Positions 23,385 to 35,312 of a stretch of DNA of 64,000 nt are shown here, in pieces. The DNA comes from Heligmosomoides polygyrus polygyrus. Lineage: Eukaryota; Nematoda; Chromadorea; Rhabditida; Heligmosomidae. The stretch's first letter is position 1; the number at the start of each line of letters is the position of its first letter. The notes beneath the pieces were generated by a model, which was not told where the DNA came from, did no database searches, and saw only the letters and a program-made list of their open reading frames with translations. The stretch spans positions 20,522,001 to 20,586,000 of the forward strand of contig OX377202.1 of the NCBI GenBank assembly GCA_947396885.1, in the 5' to 3' direction. Made by a program: the position numbers and the translations under genes.

Positions 23385-23880
23385 GGTCAAGGATGCCGGC
23401 CTCAGGACCTCGATATTCAACGCCTCTGTACTGCCTGCGATGTGTTACGCAACGGAAACCTGGCCCGACAACAAGACAATCGCCAGAGCAATGCAAACTA
23501 CGCATCGTGCACTGGAGAGATGTCTTCTAAGGACAAGCCTTCGTCAGCAATGGCAAGAAGGCCTACGAAGCTCGGAGCTACGGGAGAAGTCGCAATTAGC
23601 AGACCCGCTGCAGTACATGAAAAAGTCCAAATATCCCTGGGCCGGACACCTGCTTCGACGAAAGGACGATAGATGGAGTCCCCGTGTCACAGAATGGCTC
23701 CAGAGAGACCATAAGAGACCACTGGGACGACCGCCAACGCGATGGGCAGACTCATTCTCAAGATCTTTCAGAGAGCGGAGTCTGCCTCACTGGATACGAA
23801 CAGCCAGAGATCGAGCGGTCTGGAAGAGTTGTGGTCCCCGCTGAGAAGACATCCAGCCGACAAAAGGACCATCAAAGTAT
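23385..23880 (+). pseudogene. 3' end of an RTE-type non-LTR retrotransposon
   Basis: The longest intact reading frame (23440-23844) encodes the C-terminal tail of an RTE-clade reverse transcriptase. Seen are LRSSELREKSQLADP, a WAGHLLRRKDDRWSPRVTEW block and GRPPTRWADSF, which resemble the RTE hallmark of WAGH..R..D.RW followed by GRP.TRW.D. A preceding piece in another frame (VLPAMCYATETW) fits the region just upstream, so there is a frameshift. The catalytic YADD and endonuclease domains are absent: a 5'-truncated copy, usual for this class. It ends in a short direct repeat (CATCAAAGTATCAAAGTAAG), like RTE tails. Confidence 0.8.
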
Positions 23881-24085
23881 CAAAGTAAGTATTTGAATTC
23901 ATATCTGGGCTATACAATGACTTGCAATGAAAATGAATGAAAATTGAAAATTGGAAGAAGTCCGACTCGCATGTGCTAGTTCGCGGTGTTTCTCCCATTG
24001 TTTTAGCTACTGGGACTCTGCAATTTTTATCAAGCTAAGGAGGGTAATACCACGCTCACTGTCAGTTAGAGCCACGCCCTTCCTG

Positions 24086-24872
24086 GTAGGGCGCATGTAG
24101 CGCAATCTGAACACATTGCCGGCTGTCGCATGCACCCGATACCAGGCTCTTGGTTCGGGTTTTCCACACAGAATAACCAAGCCCATCGGATTCGATTTCG
24201 AATTCAAAATACGTGCTCGAAAAGAGGTGGAACGCGCGTCCGGATTCAGAAGATGTGCTCCAAAAATGGAACGCGTGTCCGGATTCAGAATACGTGCTCC
24301 ATAAATCGCGCAACGTACCACGGATCCAGAAGACGTACTCTAGAAGTCGTGCATCCTGCGTCTGGATTCAGAAGACGTGTTATGTTACTGTTGTTCAATC
24401 GTTCGACATGCGTCTGGATTTAGAAGACGTGCTCCGGAAGTCGTGCAACTTGCGTCAGAATTCAGAAGAGGTGTTACAAAAGTGCGACGTGCGTCTGGAT
24501 TCAGAATATAAGCTCCAAAAGTCGTGCAACTTGCGTCAGAATTAAGAAGTGGTGTTGCCTACGTCGTCCGACATGAGTCTGGGTTTAGAAGACGTGCTCC
24601 GGAAGTCGTGCGGCATGTGTCCAAATCCAGAAGACGTGTTCCAGAAGTCGAGCAACGTGCCTCCGAATTCACAAGACCTGCTGCAAGATCGGTGAAATGG
24701 TACCAGACATGTCTAGGAAGGGTAAAGCGCTAATTCGTTTATCGGCTGTGCGCTGCAAGTCATTGCATGGCCAAATACGCATTCAGGTCACCTCCATGAA
24801 ATCCCGAAGAAGTAGAATACATGGCGTATCCTCAACGGCATTGGTTAACGCCGTCTTTTGTCCTTTGTCCTT
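24086..24872 (+). mobile_element. SINE-A copy interrupted by an internal minisatellite
   Basis: The head (GCATGTAGCGCAATCTGAAC, ACCCGATACCAGGCTCTTGG) and the tail (GGTACCAGACATGTCTAGGA to CGCCGTCTTTTGTCC) are normal for the family, but the middle is replaced or expanded by the repeat at 24190-24690. The element is about 790 bp instead of about 300. Confidence 0.85.
24190..24690 (+). repeat. Minisatellite, about 42-bp unit, roughly 11-12 diverged copies
   Basis: The unit consensus is GTCTGGATTCAGAAGACGTG followed by CTCCGGAAGTCGTGCAACGT. Copies differ by substitutions and small indels. The unit length is close to a multiple of three, which gives long but meaningless open frames. Confidence 0.85.
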
Positions 24873-25122
24873 CCTGATAGACATAGTAAGCCGGAAGCTG
24901 CTCTGTCCCTATGTATCTCAAACGACGCCCTTTAAGAAAAAAAAACTGCGACCTCTACAAAAAAAGGGAGAGCGTTTGCCTTTGACAGAGATCTAAAGAC
25001 ATCCGGGAGGGATGAATATGAGGAAAAATAATCAAAAGTGGCTAAAATTATTCTCGCAGCGAAAGGTAGGAGCATTTCGTCGCACAGTTACGTTTTGTTT
25101 TTCAAGTTCAAGTTTTTGATAA

Positions 25123-25412
25123 ATAAAGGATAAAGGACGGCGTTACTCAATCCCTTTTAGGATGCGCCACGCATTGTACTTCTACGGGATGTCGTGAAGG
25201 TGATTTAAATGCGTATTTGGCCTATACAATGACTTGCGGTGGCCAGCCGATGAACAGGTCAGAGCGTTATCCTTCCCAGACAACTCTGGTACCAACACCA
25301 ATCCCGGAGGGATGGAAAGATTGGTTGGCCTGGGTGGGAAATCCGAACCAGAAACCTGGTATCGGGTGCAGGCGACAGTTGGAGCCTCCTCCGACTGCGC
25401 TACACGCGCCGA
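25123..25412 (-). mobile_element. SINE-A copy, near full length
   Basis: The plus strand reads AAAGGATAAAGGACGGCGTT, GGATGCGCCACGCATTGT, GGCCAGCCGATGAACAGGTC, AACCTGGTATCGGGTGC, GACTGCGCTACACGCGCC in inverse family order. Confidence 0.9.
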
Positions 25413-26960
25413 AGTTTTTGATAGTGTATGAATTTTATTGTGCATAAAAAATATGGCACGCTTAAAAGGAAAGAAGATAGCGGACAAATTTGGACGTTGT
25501 TGAGCGCGCAGCATTTGGGCTGCGCCACGCATTCTACTCGGACGTGACATTGGAGGAACACCTGCAACGGGTTTGGTCCCTCTGACTCCTAAGTTCACAC
25601 GCAACTTTTGTGCACTATCAAGGTCGTGGAAAATTAGGTGGGTGGGGCTGTAATACGCCTACGTACCCGTTGGTGAAACTTCCTCGTAAACACCTGAGCG
25701 AAGGATTTGACGCTCCTCGTCCCCCTCCGTCGAAGAAGATCCATTGGAGCACTCCAACATGCGACGAGACGAATGGGGACGTCGCCGATCGAGAAACTCG
25801 ATGATGGAAAGCGATTGAAGCCTAGCCATGTTCGTTCAATTAAGGATGTCGACACTCACTCCGCCTCTGGCCACGCCCATCTAAATATGCGCAATGTTAC
25901 CTACCTCTCGGAAGAAACTGCCAGTAATGGTGGCGGAAAAGCCGCCAAAAAGACCGTTTTTCGGGCCGCGTTCGGTTTCACCTTGTGCGCGCCCTGTAAT
26001 TATCGCCCGACCGTGTTGATGGGACGTGATTATTCGGCCCATAGAAGGGTTGCCTCTACAGGGCTTGGCAGTTGATTCCACTTCCAGCTGTCAGATGCGT
26101 GGACATGGGTATCCGGGACGATCTGGACGAGTTTTCCGTTTCTTGTTGTCACAAAAGATGTGAAAAAATCCTAATTTTGAGAAAACACGGTAGAAAAACG
26201 AAAGGAACACAAGGTATTACAACTCTATGTGGGCGGATCTATGGTGGACGATGGGCGGGACCATGACCATGCATGGCGTTAACAAGAAAAACGAACAGTT
26301 ATAGAAAGTAGAAATAGATTTTATAAAAAAGCAAAATAAGCTTTTGTTTAAAAAATTGACCGAAAAAACTTTTTTGTAAAGAGTATGGTAGGAAAAGCGC
26401 GCTTATTAATGACCATTGAATTTTTACTCCTTTGCTTAAAAAATGTTCTTAATTGCCTTATAAAGCGGTTCGACACAAGGAATTGTTCGTGTGATGAGAT
26501 TGCGTCGTGCTCTCGTCTAGAACATTACAATGTTTACATGATTGATATGTAAATGCTGTTTACCTAGAATTATTCAGTGGGAAATTGTGGTCTACTTCTT
26601 CTGTCATAATCGTTTTGCTGGCCCTAGATTGCTACGCATGTAGACAGCATTTGTACTATCATTCGAATAGATAATGCAATGTATAGAACAAGTGTACGGC
26701 ACAATCTCTCCCTATGCATATAAAATGTACATATAGCACATTCATTGATCTCCACTACACAAGGATAAACATAAAAATAATGTTTGAGCCCAAATGGTAA
26801 TAAGAATAATCTTGCATTTGCTCAAATAATGTATTTCTTTTTTTTCTTAAGACATTTTGCAAAGGCGAATTTTTAGAAAAAATCCATTAAAAAGGACAGT
26901 TTCAACTCGGTCAGGCAACGTCTATTATTTAATCCTTAGATTGCCAAACTTCAGTAAAGA
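25413..26960. other. Intergenic, no supported gene
   Basis: A moderately GC-rich, repeat-poor block lies at 25600-26280 with short open frames on both strands. I could not assign splice sites or motifs to any of them. From 26280 the sequence is AT-rich with nothing recognised. Confidence 0.35.
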
Positions 26961-26965
26961 AGAAA

Positions 26966-27284
26966 AAAGATAAAGGTCGGCGTTAGTCTAACTCAACGAG
27001 GGATGCAACGGAGGACATATTTTGCTTCTACTTGATATCGCGGAGGCAGTTTAAGTTGTACTATTTGTTTATTTATTTATTTATTTGGCGCATGCAATGA
27101 CTCATGATGACCAGCCACTAGACAATTTAGTGCTTTATCCATCCAACAAACAAGCCAACAGGTTTCTGGTAACAATTCATAGATATCGAATGGAGGGCGG
27201 AAGAGCAAAGCAGCTCCCGAACCAAGAACCAAGGAATCAGGTCCACGCGTCAGCGCGCGTCTCCTCCAACTGCGCTACAACGCT
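26966..27284 (-). mobile_element. SINE-A copy, diverged, with a TTTA microsatellite
   Basis: The plus strand shows AAAGGTCGGCGTTAG, TGCAATGACTCATGATGACC, CCAACTGCGCTACAACGC in inverse family order. A run of (TTTA)5 sits at 27069-27088. Confidence 0.75.
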
Positions 27285-27894
27285 ATCCATCTTGAGTCTG
27301 ATTCTCAAATCTGGAATCAAAGAACAACGACCTTTTCGTGGCCGTAGTGGTGTCATATAAAGTGCGGATCATATGCAACAACATAAAAATGTCTACGAAC
27401 AACTTGAACAGAAACAATATCAAAAATTTCTGGAATTTCTGGCATGGGTCGATCTATTTTTGCAGTTTTGAGTACAATTTTCAATGAGAAAGCCATACAA
27501 CTAGAGGAAATATTACTGAGAGAGAATAAGGACGAATTATGAAGGTCGATGTAGTCTTGGCAAATAAAGTGATCCAATTCATTCGGGCGGCAATTATTAA
27601 TGCAACATCGTTAGTTGATCAATTCATAAAAAATATTGTCTTGATCGATAATTAATACCGTTTCTTATGGCAAAAGATCATCCAACAAGATGGTCAAAAT
27701 GACCGCTTCCAATTCGTTTTGAAAATATGAAAAAAACAACATTAATTATTAAACAATCCAATAGCACGAAAAACGTGCTTGTACTAAAATCAGCCACATC
27801 TTGGATTTTCCTCCCTTGTATTAGTAGGAACAAAACAAAAGCGGATTTGTAGCCGGAACACTGTGCAAGACTAGAATTCTTCAAGTACTATAAT

Positions 27895-28190
27895 GCTGGG
27901 CGCGTGTAGCGCAGTCGAAGGAAGCGCCGACTGTCGCGCGCACCCGATACCAGGTTCCTGGTTCGGATTTTCCGCCCAGGCCAACCAAGCCTTCCATCCC
28001 TCCAGGGTCGGTGAATTGGTACCAGACTTGTCTGGGAAGGATAGAGCGCTGACTTGTTCATCGGCTGGCCACCGCAAGTCATTGTATGGCCAATTACGCG
28101 TTCAAATCGACTCCGCAACTTCCCATAGAAATGGGATACATGGCGCATCCCAAATAGTGATTGATCAACGCCGTCCTTTATCCTTTATCC
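27895..28190 (+). mobile_element. SINE-A copy, near full length
   Basis: Head GCGCGTGTAGCGCAGTCGAA, B-box GGTTCGGATTTTCCGCCC, body AGGCCAACCAAGCCTTCC, tail ATGGCGCATCCCAAATAG to CGCCGTCCTTTATCCTTTAT. It is one of the best copies for deriving the family consensus. Confidence 0.9.
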
Positions 28191-28806
28191 TTATACTATA
28201 ATGCTGGTTTTCTCTTTCAAAAGTCCACCTCATACTTGATGCGTAAGCCTCAGAAATTTTCCAGTGGACAAGGTGGCCTACATGAAGACGGGAAGGCATC
28301 AGGTGGATTAGGAATGACCCTGATGACCTCCTAGAAGAATGGAACCAGTATATTACCTCCTAGTCTAAGGAAGTAGTTAGAGATCTGAGCCAGAAAGCGA
28401 TCGAAAAATTGGCTCAAAATGAGAGAACGCCGATCGGTCCTATCCCCCGGGACACCGGCAATGGGTACGTCATTGATTTGGAGCAAGTCATGGACAAGAG
28501 CGCATGACCCCGTGGTTTTCTTTAGATGTATACACCGGCAAAATTCAATTTGAAAAGAAAGGAACATTCGGAGGATTTTTCAACTTTATCAAAGAATTCC
28601 AGATCGGACCGTTCACCACCTTTGATTGGTTGAAGCGTGAGAATAACACGTGGTATTCTTGATTCATTGATTTCGCGGCTCCTAAATGTGTATGTCTGAA
28701 GACTATGCCCTGAAAACATCAGATTACATCTGAATTACTTCCGATGTAATCATGGTCCAAGGCAGGGAAACACGTCCAGAAATTTATCAACTCGTAGAAC
28801 AGCTTA

Positions 28807-28952
28807 CGGTACTGGTCGTTAATGTGGCCTACATGAAGACGGAAAGGCATCAGGTGGATTTGGAAGCACCCTGAGGAGGTTTATGCCAGATCAGTGCTGT
28901 AACTGATTGATAGGCTGGCGCGTTCATGTAGGCCGCAATAACAACATGTACC
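28807..28952. mobile_element. MITE-B copy, short form
   Basis: Left GGTACTGGTCGTTAATGTGG and right CATGTAGGCCGCAATAACAA-CATGTACC are inverted. The motif GTGGCCTACATGAAGACGG also occurs alone at 28271, and CCTAGAAGAATGGAACCAGT occurs at both 28331 and 28955, so the flank was duplicated too. Confidence 0.75.
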
Positions 28953-29559
28953 GCCTAGAAGAATGGAACCAGTATATTACCGGCTGGGGCTTCGCCCAGT
29001 CCTAGAATGAGAACCGATCGAAATGGTATACCTGCTGCATAACCTATCGATCGTCCAACATGTTCGCGTGACTCCTAGTTCGAACAGTCAACACTGACAA
29101 AAAGACAAGGTCGATCGGTAGTCTCAAACTTCTCTCTTTTTGATAGCCGATAGATAACGATTTCTAGTTGTGAACCTTGTCTACCTCACCGGTGAACGCT
29201 TAGCAAAAGGAGAATGCTACAGTATCCACTAGTCTCCTGGCTGGGGCTTTTATGAAAGTGTCACATAGGCGAAGTTTGAACCCAAAATGTGGATTACAGT
29301 AACTATTGCTAATGCTACGATAGCCAGTAGCCTGCTAGCAGAATCTTTGCCCGCTTCTTCATGAGAACGGATCTACCTTGTATACTTATTGGGTCGTTTG
29401 TCCATAGTCCAAGATGTTCGCGTAATTCCTCGTGCACTCACCTCAAAATCGATAAAATCCAACGATAACGGGCGGACGATCGATAATATGCCATTTTCAC
29501 GTCGAATTGGACACTCACCTAATCGAAAAAAAGTGGTGGCACTTTTTAGTGCAAAGATG

Positions 29560-30245
29560 AGATTACGTCATGCCCTTGCTCAAGGCGAAACGTTCTCGGA
29601 CTTCGTTCGCTGAAACTACAGAAGACTGATATGATGATCGAATGAAGGAATTAAGATGCTGCGCACGCTGTACTCTTCACAGACGGAAAACGTTCCACAA
29701 TTGAGCAGTGTTTCAACCGCCAGAATGATCGGATTCCAGCTCGAACGACCATTAAAGCCATTTCGAAACGCCGACTTGTCACTCGTGCTAGACACCCGGC
29801 TTCAGTGATGGTCTGGGCTGGCAGCGCGTCAGCTCTGGTCTTCATCGAGCATGGGAAGAAAGTGAATAGCACTGAAGACATTCACAAGAAAGTGGCTTGG
29901 CCATGGAGATGCTCAGCCTTGGACCTTCTAACAAGATTCCGCTCCAGCTCGTAAGGCCAGGGTCGTTCAGGAGTGATGTCGCTCCGAACTGCCGGACTTC
30001 ATCACATCCGCGAAATGGGCTTCTTCCTCACCAGATTTGAATCACTCTCGATTTTTCGTGGCGGCCGATCCTTGCCGACGCCACCCCTATCAAAGTTTGG
30101 AAAGACTGAAATGATCCTTTCAGAAGGCCTGCGACGATCTTGACTTGGACTACATGTCTGCGGGTGTGGCGGCAGTGGATACGTTCGCGAATCGTATTAG
30201 GGCGAAGGACGATTTTCGATATTCCTCTGTTTTTTAGAGGATTCA
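29560..30245 (+). pseudogene. Decayed Tc1/mariner-superfamily transposase
   Basis: Translated pieces in order, with frameshifts and stops: LFSDGKRSTIEQCFNRQNDR near 29680, ARHPASVMVWAG near 29790, FIEHGKKVN near 29850, a degraded APAH-like region near 29940, then the C-terminal LDYMSAGVAAVDTF near 30150. This is the order expected for a DD-D transposase catalytic half. The N-terminal DNA-binding part and convincing terminal inverted repeats were not found, so limits are approximate. The same subfamily supplied the arms of the palindromic element at 36816-37741. Confidence 0.7.
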
Positions 30246-30299
30246 AGTAAAATGTTACTCACGTTTCATGTCAAAGTTTTGTCATTTGTCGATTTGACG

Positions 30300-31310
30300 A
30301 TGGAAATATGAGGGGCAGGGACTTTTCCTCACCTAATCTGCTCCAACCTTGTCTAGAAAAGGTTATTCACAACAATTCCGGCATCATGAACGTCAAACCT
30401 ACTTGGAGACAAATACCAAAGTCTGTAAATTCAGCCGGCATACGCCATGTACTCTATTGGAGATACCTTGGGTATAGCACTCATTAGCTAGGCAAGAATC
30501 ACAGCCCTACTGGTAGGGAACTGTCCTGACATCATCAGCGGTCGTCGTCATCGGCCCAACACTGTACGGATGATTGAGCGGCTCGTGATGTCATTAATGT
30601 CCCTCTGTGTGTGGCCACACACACACACATCGAACCGCCGGCGAAAATCCCAATTAGTGGACCGGCCGGGGACGAAAGTTGACCTTCGACGACCATGTGG
30701 ACGGTTCCTGAGGGTTCGGGCACGGGGGACCAGGTGCGCTTTTACTAATGGATTAGTGCGAACTAACGGAATTTTTCATTAAAATCAGGTTTAACTATAG
30801 TATTTACTGAAAAGTTTTGAAAATGCGTCGATTTTTAATGGATTTTTCTCCATAGGGAAACAGTTTTCTTCAAGTCTTCATTGCTATAAGCCGCCTACCG
30901 CTTTCCACACTGGTAACACGTCTGTAAAACAACGGAATTCAGCGGGAATCTTCAAGAATAATTGACCATAGCACAGCCATAAAAGGCACGTTCTCCAAAT
31001 TAAATTAGGTAGTCTTTAGCAAGAAAGATAGAAAATTTTCGGTTCAAAAATTTACTTTGACCTTCTTGAAAACGTTCAATTTATCTGACCTAGAAAAGTG
31101 GATAGAGTGGCGGCTGGAGTTTTATAGATTTTCTTAAATAAAAATCCAGAGAAAAGAATGACTTTGGACTTGTAAAGCGCAAAAAGCAACAATTTTTGAA
31201 GGTGCAAGAAAAGCGTCATGCACTCTTCCAGTGTGCCACTGAAAATCCCAACGTGCTAGATGAATGCATGACGCTAGCCATTCTCATGGATCAATAAAAA
31301 TCAATTCAAT
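30300..31310. other. Intergenic, no gene seen
   Basis: A GC-rich block with a short CA run (30610-30630) lies at 30490-30740. The remainder is AT-rich. A GCGTCATGCACTC ... GAATGCATGACGC inverted pair at 31212-31275 resembles the inner module of family C elements. Confidence 0.35.
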
Positions 31311-31311
31311 T

Positions 31312-31446
31312 TCCTTAAGCCTCAAGTGGCCGGTTTCGAGGTTGTAAGCTCTCATAACGGTATTTTGTAGCGATCAAAACTCTAGCGCCAGACGGGACTC
31401 GAACCCCGTACCTCCTGCTGACCGGACAGGAATGCTCCACGCCGGT
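31312..31446 (-). mobile_element. SINE-B copy, head cut by a MITE-A
   Basis: The minus strand carries the B-box GGTTCGAGTCCCGTCTGGCG and the tail GAGTTTTGATCGCTACAAAA followed by TTACAACCTCGAAACC. The tRNA-like 5' end stops where the MITE-A begins. Confidence 0.75.
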
Positions 31447-31654
31447 ATGTACATGTCGCGTAGGAGAGCAGCATTGGTAGATGGGAACGCCTAAACCAAT
31501 CAGACCGCATTGAATGGGCATGACATTCAGAGAAAACATGTACAATTGGTACCCTGATGGGATGGCATGTGCTTGTTAGGTCTGTGCTCTGTTTGGTTAT
31601 CATTGGCTGGCACGTTCCTAACTACCAATGCTGCTCACCTACGCGACATGTACC
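31447..31654. mobile_element. MITE-A copy, well preserved
   Basis: Left TGTACATGTCGCGTAGGAGA-GCAGCATTGGTAG and right CTACCAATGCTGCTCACCTA-CGCGACATGTACC are inverted over more than 30 bp. Confidence 0.9.
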
Positions 31655-33728
31655 ATAAAATATATTTGAACCATTCCTGTAGCTAGAAAAATAATAAAAC
31701 CTTCAAAATCGTTGGTTCTCTGAGCTTCATGGCTGTAACCTTACCTTGGATTTTTAAACTAGGCTCGATTTACTCAATGCTTTGTTACGTTTATTTATTT
31801 ATTTCACCTACTGTATTGTATTCATTCCAATAAAGATTTCGTTAGAATTCACACACTATTTCACTGCTTGGGACGCTCGACTCATAAATGCTCAATGAAC
31901 TTCTTAAATCGATAAACAAGTGCCTAGTTTAATTTAGATTTCTTGAATTTTTTATTCGCTTTGATTCGGAGTGCGTTGAGTTTAACTTCAAAAATGTTCG
32001 GTTTGCTTTGAAAAGCATCCACTTTGGCGTGAAAATGTGATGAAAAAGTCTTTTTCTAATTTTTCATTCAAAAGTTAATCCATATGTGAAAATTCAAGGA
32101 AAAATTGTCGTCAAAAAATAACGACCAGGATTAAGCGTCCACCCGGGGAAGGGCTGACCCTGCTGACGTTCGATTTTAGATTATATCGATAAGAAAGCAT
32201 GTGTATGTATGTAGGTTAGTAAACATATTTTTGATTGATACTTGGTAAAATAATCGGTAAAACTAAAAACTAAGTTTGTACTAGGAAGATAAATTATAAA
32301 ATAAATAAATAAATATCTACTAGGTTTCTGGATTTCTAAAAATTCTCTAACAGCTCGCAGATCTGACTAACGCTAGATTTTTCAGCTCCCAAATAACAGA
32401 CGTTCCTACAAGCCAGAATCCGAGGTCTCGAATCTCAGAAGGTAGCCAGGAAAGGTATCTGGATGGGGTAGCTCCAGCGAAATTAGCTTTATAGGCTTCA
32501 TAGAAAATTGTTTAGCTACCCAAGTTTGAGGCTGTGAAGAAAACCGGATCTGATGGTGAGTACAGCACTACATTGAACAATTGAAACGTGGGAAACTGCT
32601 CAGAATAGATTTCTGCGGTAAAGTTGAATGACTATTCCTCTGGACTAATCCGCCCGTAACCATTCACCACACCCTGTCCTTCTCATTCCCGCCCAGATTG
32701 CGACTAGCATTCTCCATTCATGGATTTCTGATAGCGCTTCTATGCAAATTGGGCGAAGCCAAGGGCATCACAGGAATTGGGGGATCCCTGAACTGATGGC
32801 TACCCTCGAAACACGGTAAAATGTCAGGAAACCGTGTCGACAAACAGGTCCGGTGACTCACTGCCTCGTCGGATCAACCATGCCAGCACTCCGCGTTGCC
32901 ACAATGGGATCAGTGGGCCGTCGGCCGCATCCGGCCCCTAATCAGTCATAAAAAGTACACCCGAACAGCTGACTGGGCGACGACTGGATGCGGGAACACC
33001 ACAGAACAGCGCCACAACGATGTCAGTGAGCTGAAGTGGGGGGACCTTCCGAAACCGCAATCACTACCAGGGTCAAGAATTTCGGCATTTTCATACTGCA
33101 ATTTTGGAAGAGGTGCAATTAGTTTGCTTGCTTACTGGGAAGTCATTAAAGTCATATAAGAAGAGCCACAGCATAGGCCTGCATATAAACTGAGAGGCGA
33201 ACAGGAACGATTAAAGGAAGTGAGGCTTGGTCTCCGTTTCTAATCGGCCCTTAGGCAAAGACCAAATATAGAAAACACAGTAAGGGAAGGAGGGGGGTTC
33301 TCTATGGGAAATTGGAGAAATAACTCACCTGAAAACACCTTGTCGTTGAAGAATCACTCCAGGTAATATACTCCAGGTAAGAATCACTCAAGTAATAATG
33401 CGTGAAGACGCTTCCAGTCGTAACGCACGACAATCAAATGAATAAAGAAGCAATGGAAGCATACCGAGAAGACTGAAAGGATACGATGATGACTTAAACT
33501 ACAGTAGTTTGTCTGTAATTACACAGCATACATAATCTAAAAGGTACATGTAACTGTTAATCGTGTGTAAACTAATATAGGAAGGGCTGATGGTGCAGAG
33601 GTAAGAGTAGGTGAAAAAAGCTCCCTAACGATAGGTAGTGACATCTGTGTGAAGCAAATTACCCGAAAATTGACTCATAATGTTAGTCAAAGCTTAAGCA
33701 GACCTGCTATGTAGTTATCGTGCTCCAA
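31655..33728. other. Intergenic, no gene seen
   Basis: AT-rich to 32640 with family C-like end motifs near 31970-32040. A moderately GC-rich block at 32640-33060 has short open frames but no motif or convincing splice pair. Nothing else recognised. Confidence 0.35.
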
Positions 33729-34602
33729 TTAGGTTGGTTAAAAAGTCTTGCACCAAAAAATTTGAAAATTTTTTCAAGATTTAACAGGAACTATCAAGGA
33801 CTGTTTGGTACCACGCAGTTGTAGCACAAACATTCTAGAATATTTTGCATACATGGCAATTTGCTTTTGAGGGTATATAAATACTACGACTGTAGTGAAG
33901 TGTGACTGACTACGTGACTCGGACAAGGCTTCGCGACTGACCATCGCTCATTCTTTCCTTGTTCGTTTTCGTAATAAGGACTGTCTCGAGAACGTCGTCA
34001 TGGGAGATAAATCCTGGGTCTTCCTCGTTAACCATACTCGGAAAGCCCAGTGGCTCCCTCAAGGAGAACCACAACCTCAAGGCGGACATTCTCCAGAGGA
34101 AGGTAATGCTGTGCTTTCGATGGGATTCTCAACCATGAGCACTTTGACGACGGCACCGCAGTAACAGCGAACATCTACCTTACATAGCTGCAGAAGCTGA
34201 GCGAGGCCATGGCGCGCAAATGGCGAAAGCGGTGGAACGTCTGCCTTCTTCACGACAACGCTGTCCCCACGTTGCAAGGTCGTCTCGCCAGAAGTTGGAG
34301 GAGCTTAGATGGGAGGTGCTACCCCACCCATCGTGTGCGCCATCAGACCTTCTTCGAGCTCTCAAGCAGCACCTAAGGGATAGGTGCTTCAACGACCCAA
34401 CCGAACTGGAATCCGAGATGGAGAACTTCTTCGAGTCACAGCAGACTTCATTTCTGGAAGGATGGATTTCGTGATCTCCCCATCAGATGGCAGAAGGTTG
34501 TAGAGGTAAACGGTAGTTATTTGCAGATTGAGGTCGCTTACAAAAGAAGCAATAAAATTTGGAAAAATTGCACATTGGTGCAAGACTTTTTCACCAACCT
34601 AA
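33729..34602 (+). mobile_element. Mariner transposon, internally deleted, with intact TIRs
   Basis: The ends are inverted repeats: TTAGGTTGGTTAAAAAGTCT-TGCACC on the left and GGTGCAAGACTTTTTCACCA-ACCTAA on the right. At 874 bp it is shorter than a normal mariner of about 1.3 kb, and the N-terminal helix-turn-helix region is missing. Remaining coding pieces are VVMGDKSWVFLVNHTRKAQW (first catalytic Asp region), then QKLEELRWEVLPHP near 34290 and LKQHLRDRCFNDPTELESEM with NFFESQ near 34370-34440, in order but frameshifted. Not autonomous. Confidence 0.9.
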
Positions 34603-34839
34603 TGTTATGTATGTCTTCTCCGTATTCCTAGTGTAGTTAAAATATTAATGTCAAAAGTGAACCTGTTTCGATTTACGGGCTTCATGAGGTATTTCAGAAT
34701 AACCCCTATTTATATTCATCAATACCTTTAGTTTTCTAATTATTTGTGTCCTTGTTGGTGGTCGTTACTTTTTCTTTCTTATTGTGCTCTTGACATCATG
34801 TAGATGGTACTGGTATTAATTATTATGGCACTATATTAA

Positions 34840-35312
34840 TTCGGATCCGTCATTTCTTATTCAAACCCTGGTTGTAGGGGTTGTGCGAAATGGAAATTTT
34901 GAAAAGCTCTGGTCCCGGAGTGATTCAAATAGGGGTGAATTTGACCAAGCTGGATTATTTTCTTCAGAAAATTCAGACAACTAATTTTGATTAGAATTCT
35001 GATGCCTTATTCGATGAGAGATCCGAAGAGAAATCAGTTATTTGGATCCTCCGAAAATCCTTCTTGTTAAAGCTATCCTTACTTGGATCATCCCAAAATC
35101 TGGTGCTTTTCAAAAATGTTACGTGCGGTCAAACAGCGCCGGTGGTGTAAGGCGAACATCGCTGCCCGGAAAGCAGAAGATGCGGGTTCGAGTCCCGCTC
35201 GGCGCAAGAGTTTTGATCGCGACAAAACATCCTGTAACAACAAAAATGCCATTATTTGCATAATCCTTTTAACCGGGTTTGAAAAAATGATAAATTCCGT
35301 ATCGGTGTCTGA
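34840..35312. mobile_element. TIR element family D with a nested SINE-B
   Basis: Left TTCGGATCCGTCATTTCTTA and right AAAATGCCATTATTTGCATA ... AAAAAATGATAAATTCCGTA match, inverted, the ends of the copy at 11455-11846. The SINE-B at 35136 lies inside. Confidence 0.6.
35136..35245 (+). mobile_element. SINE-B copy with a nearly complete tRNA cloverleaf
   Basis: 35136-35205 can fold as a tRNA: acceptor GCGCCGG / TCGGCGC (six pairs plus a G-T), D-stem GTGT/ACAT, anticodon stem GCTGC/GCAGA (four pairs), loop CCGGAAA and T-arm GCGGG-TTCGAGT-CCCGC. Position 33 is C instead of T and the SINE tail GAGTTTTGATCGCGACAAAA follows at once, so it reads as a SINE head and not a working tRNA gene. Confidence 0.75.

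Noticed and set aside
25600..26280. A gene in the repeat-poor block
   Set aside because: Open frames occur on both strands with no consistent splice sites, start context or motif.
35136..35205. Working tRNA gene with anticodon GGA
   Set aside because: Position 33 is C instead of the near-universal T, a serine tRNA would need a long variable arm, and a SINE tail follows directly.
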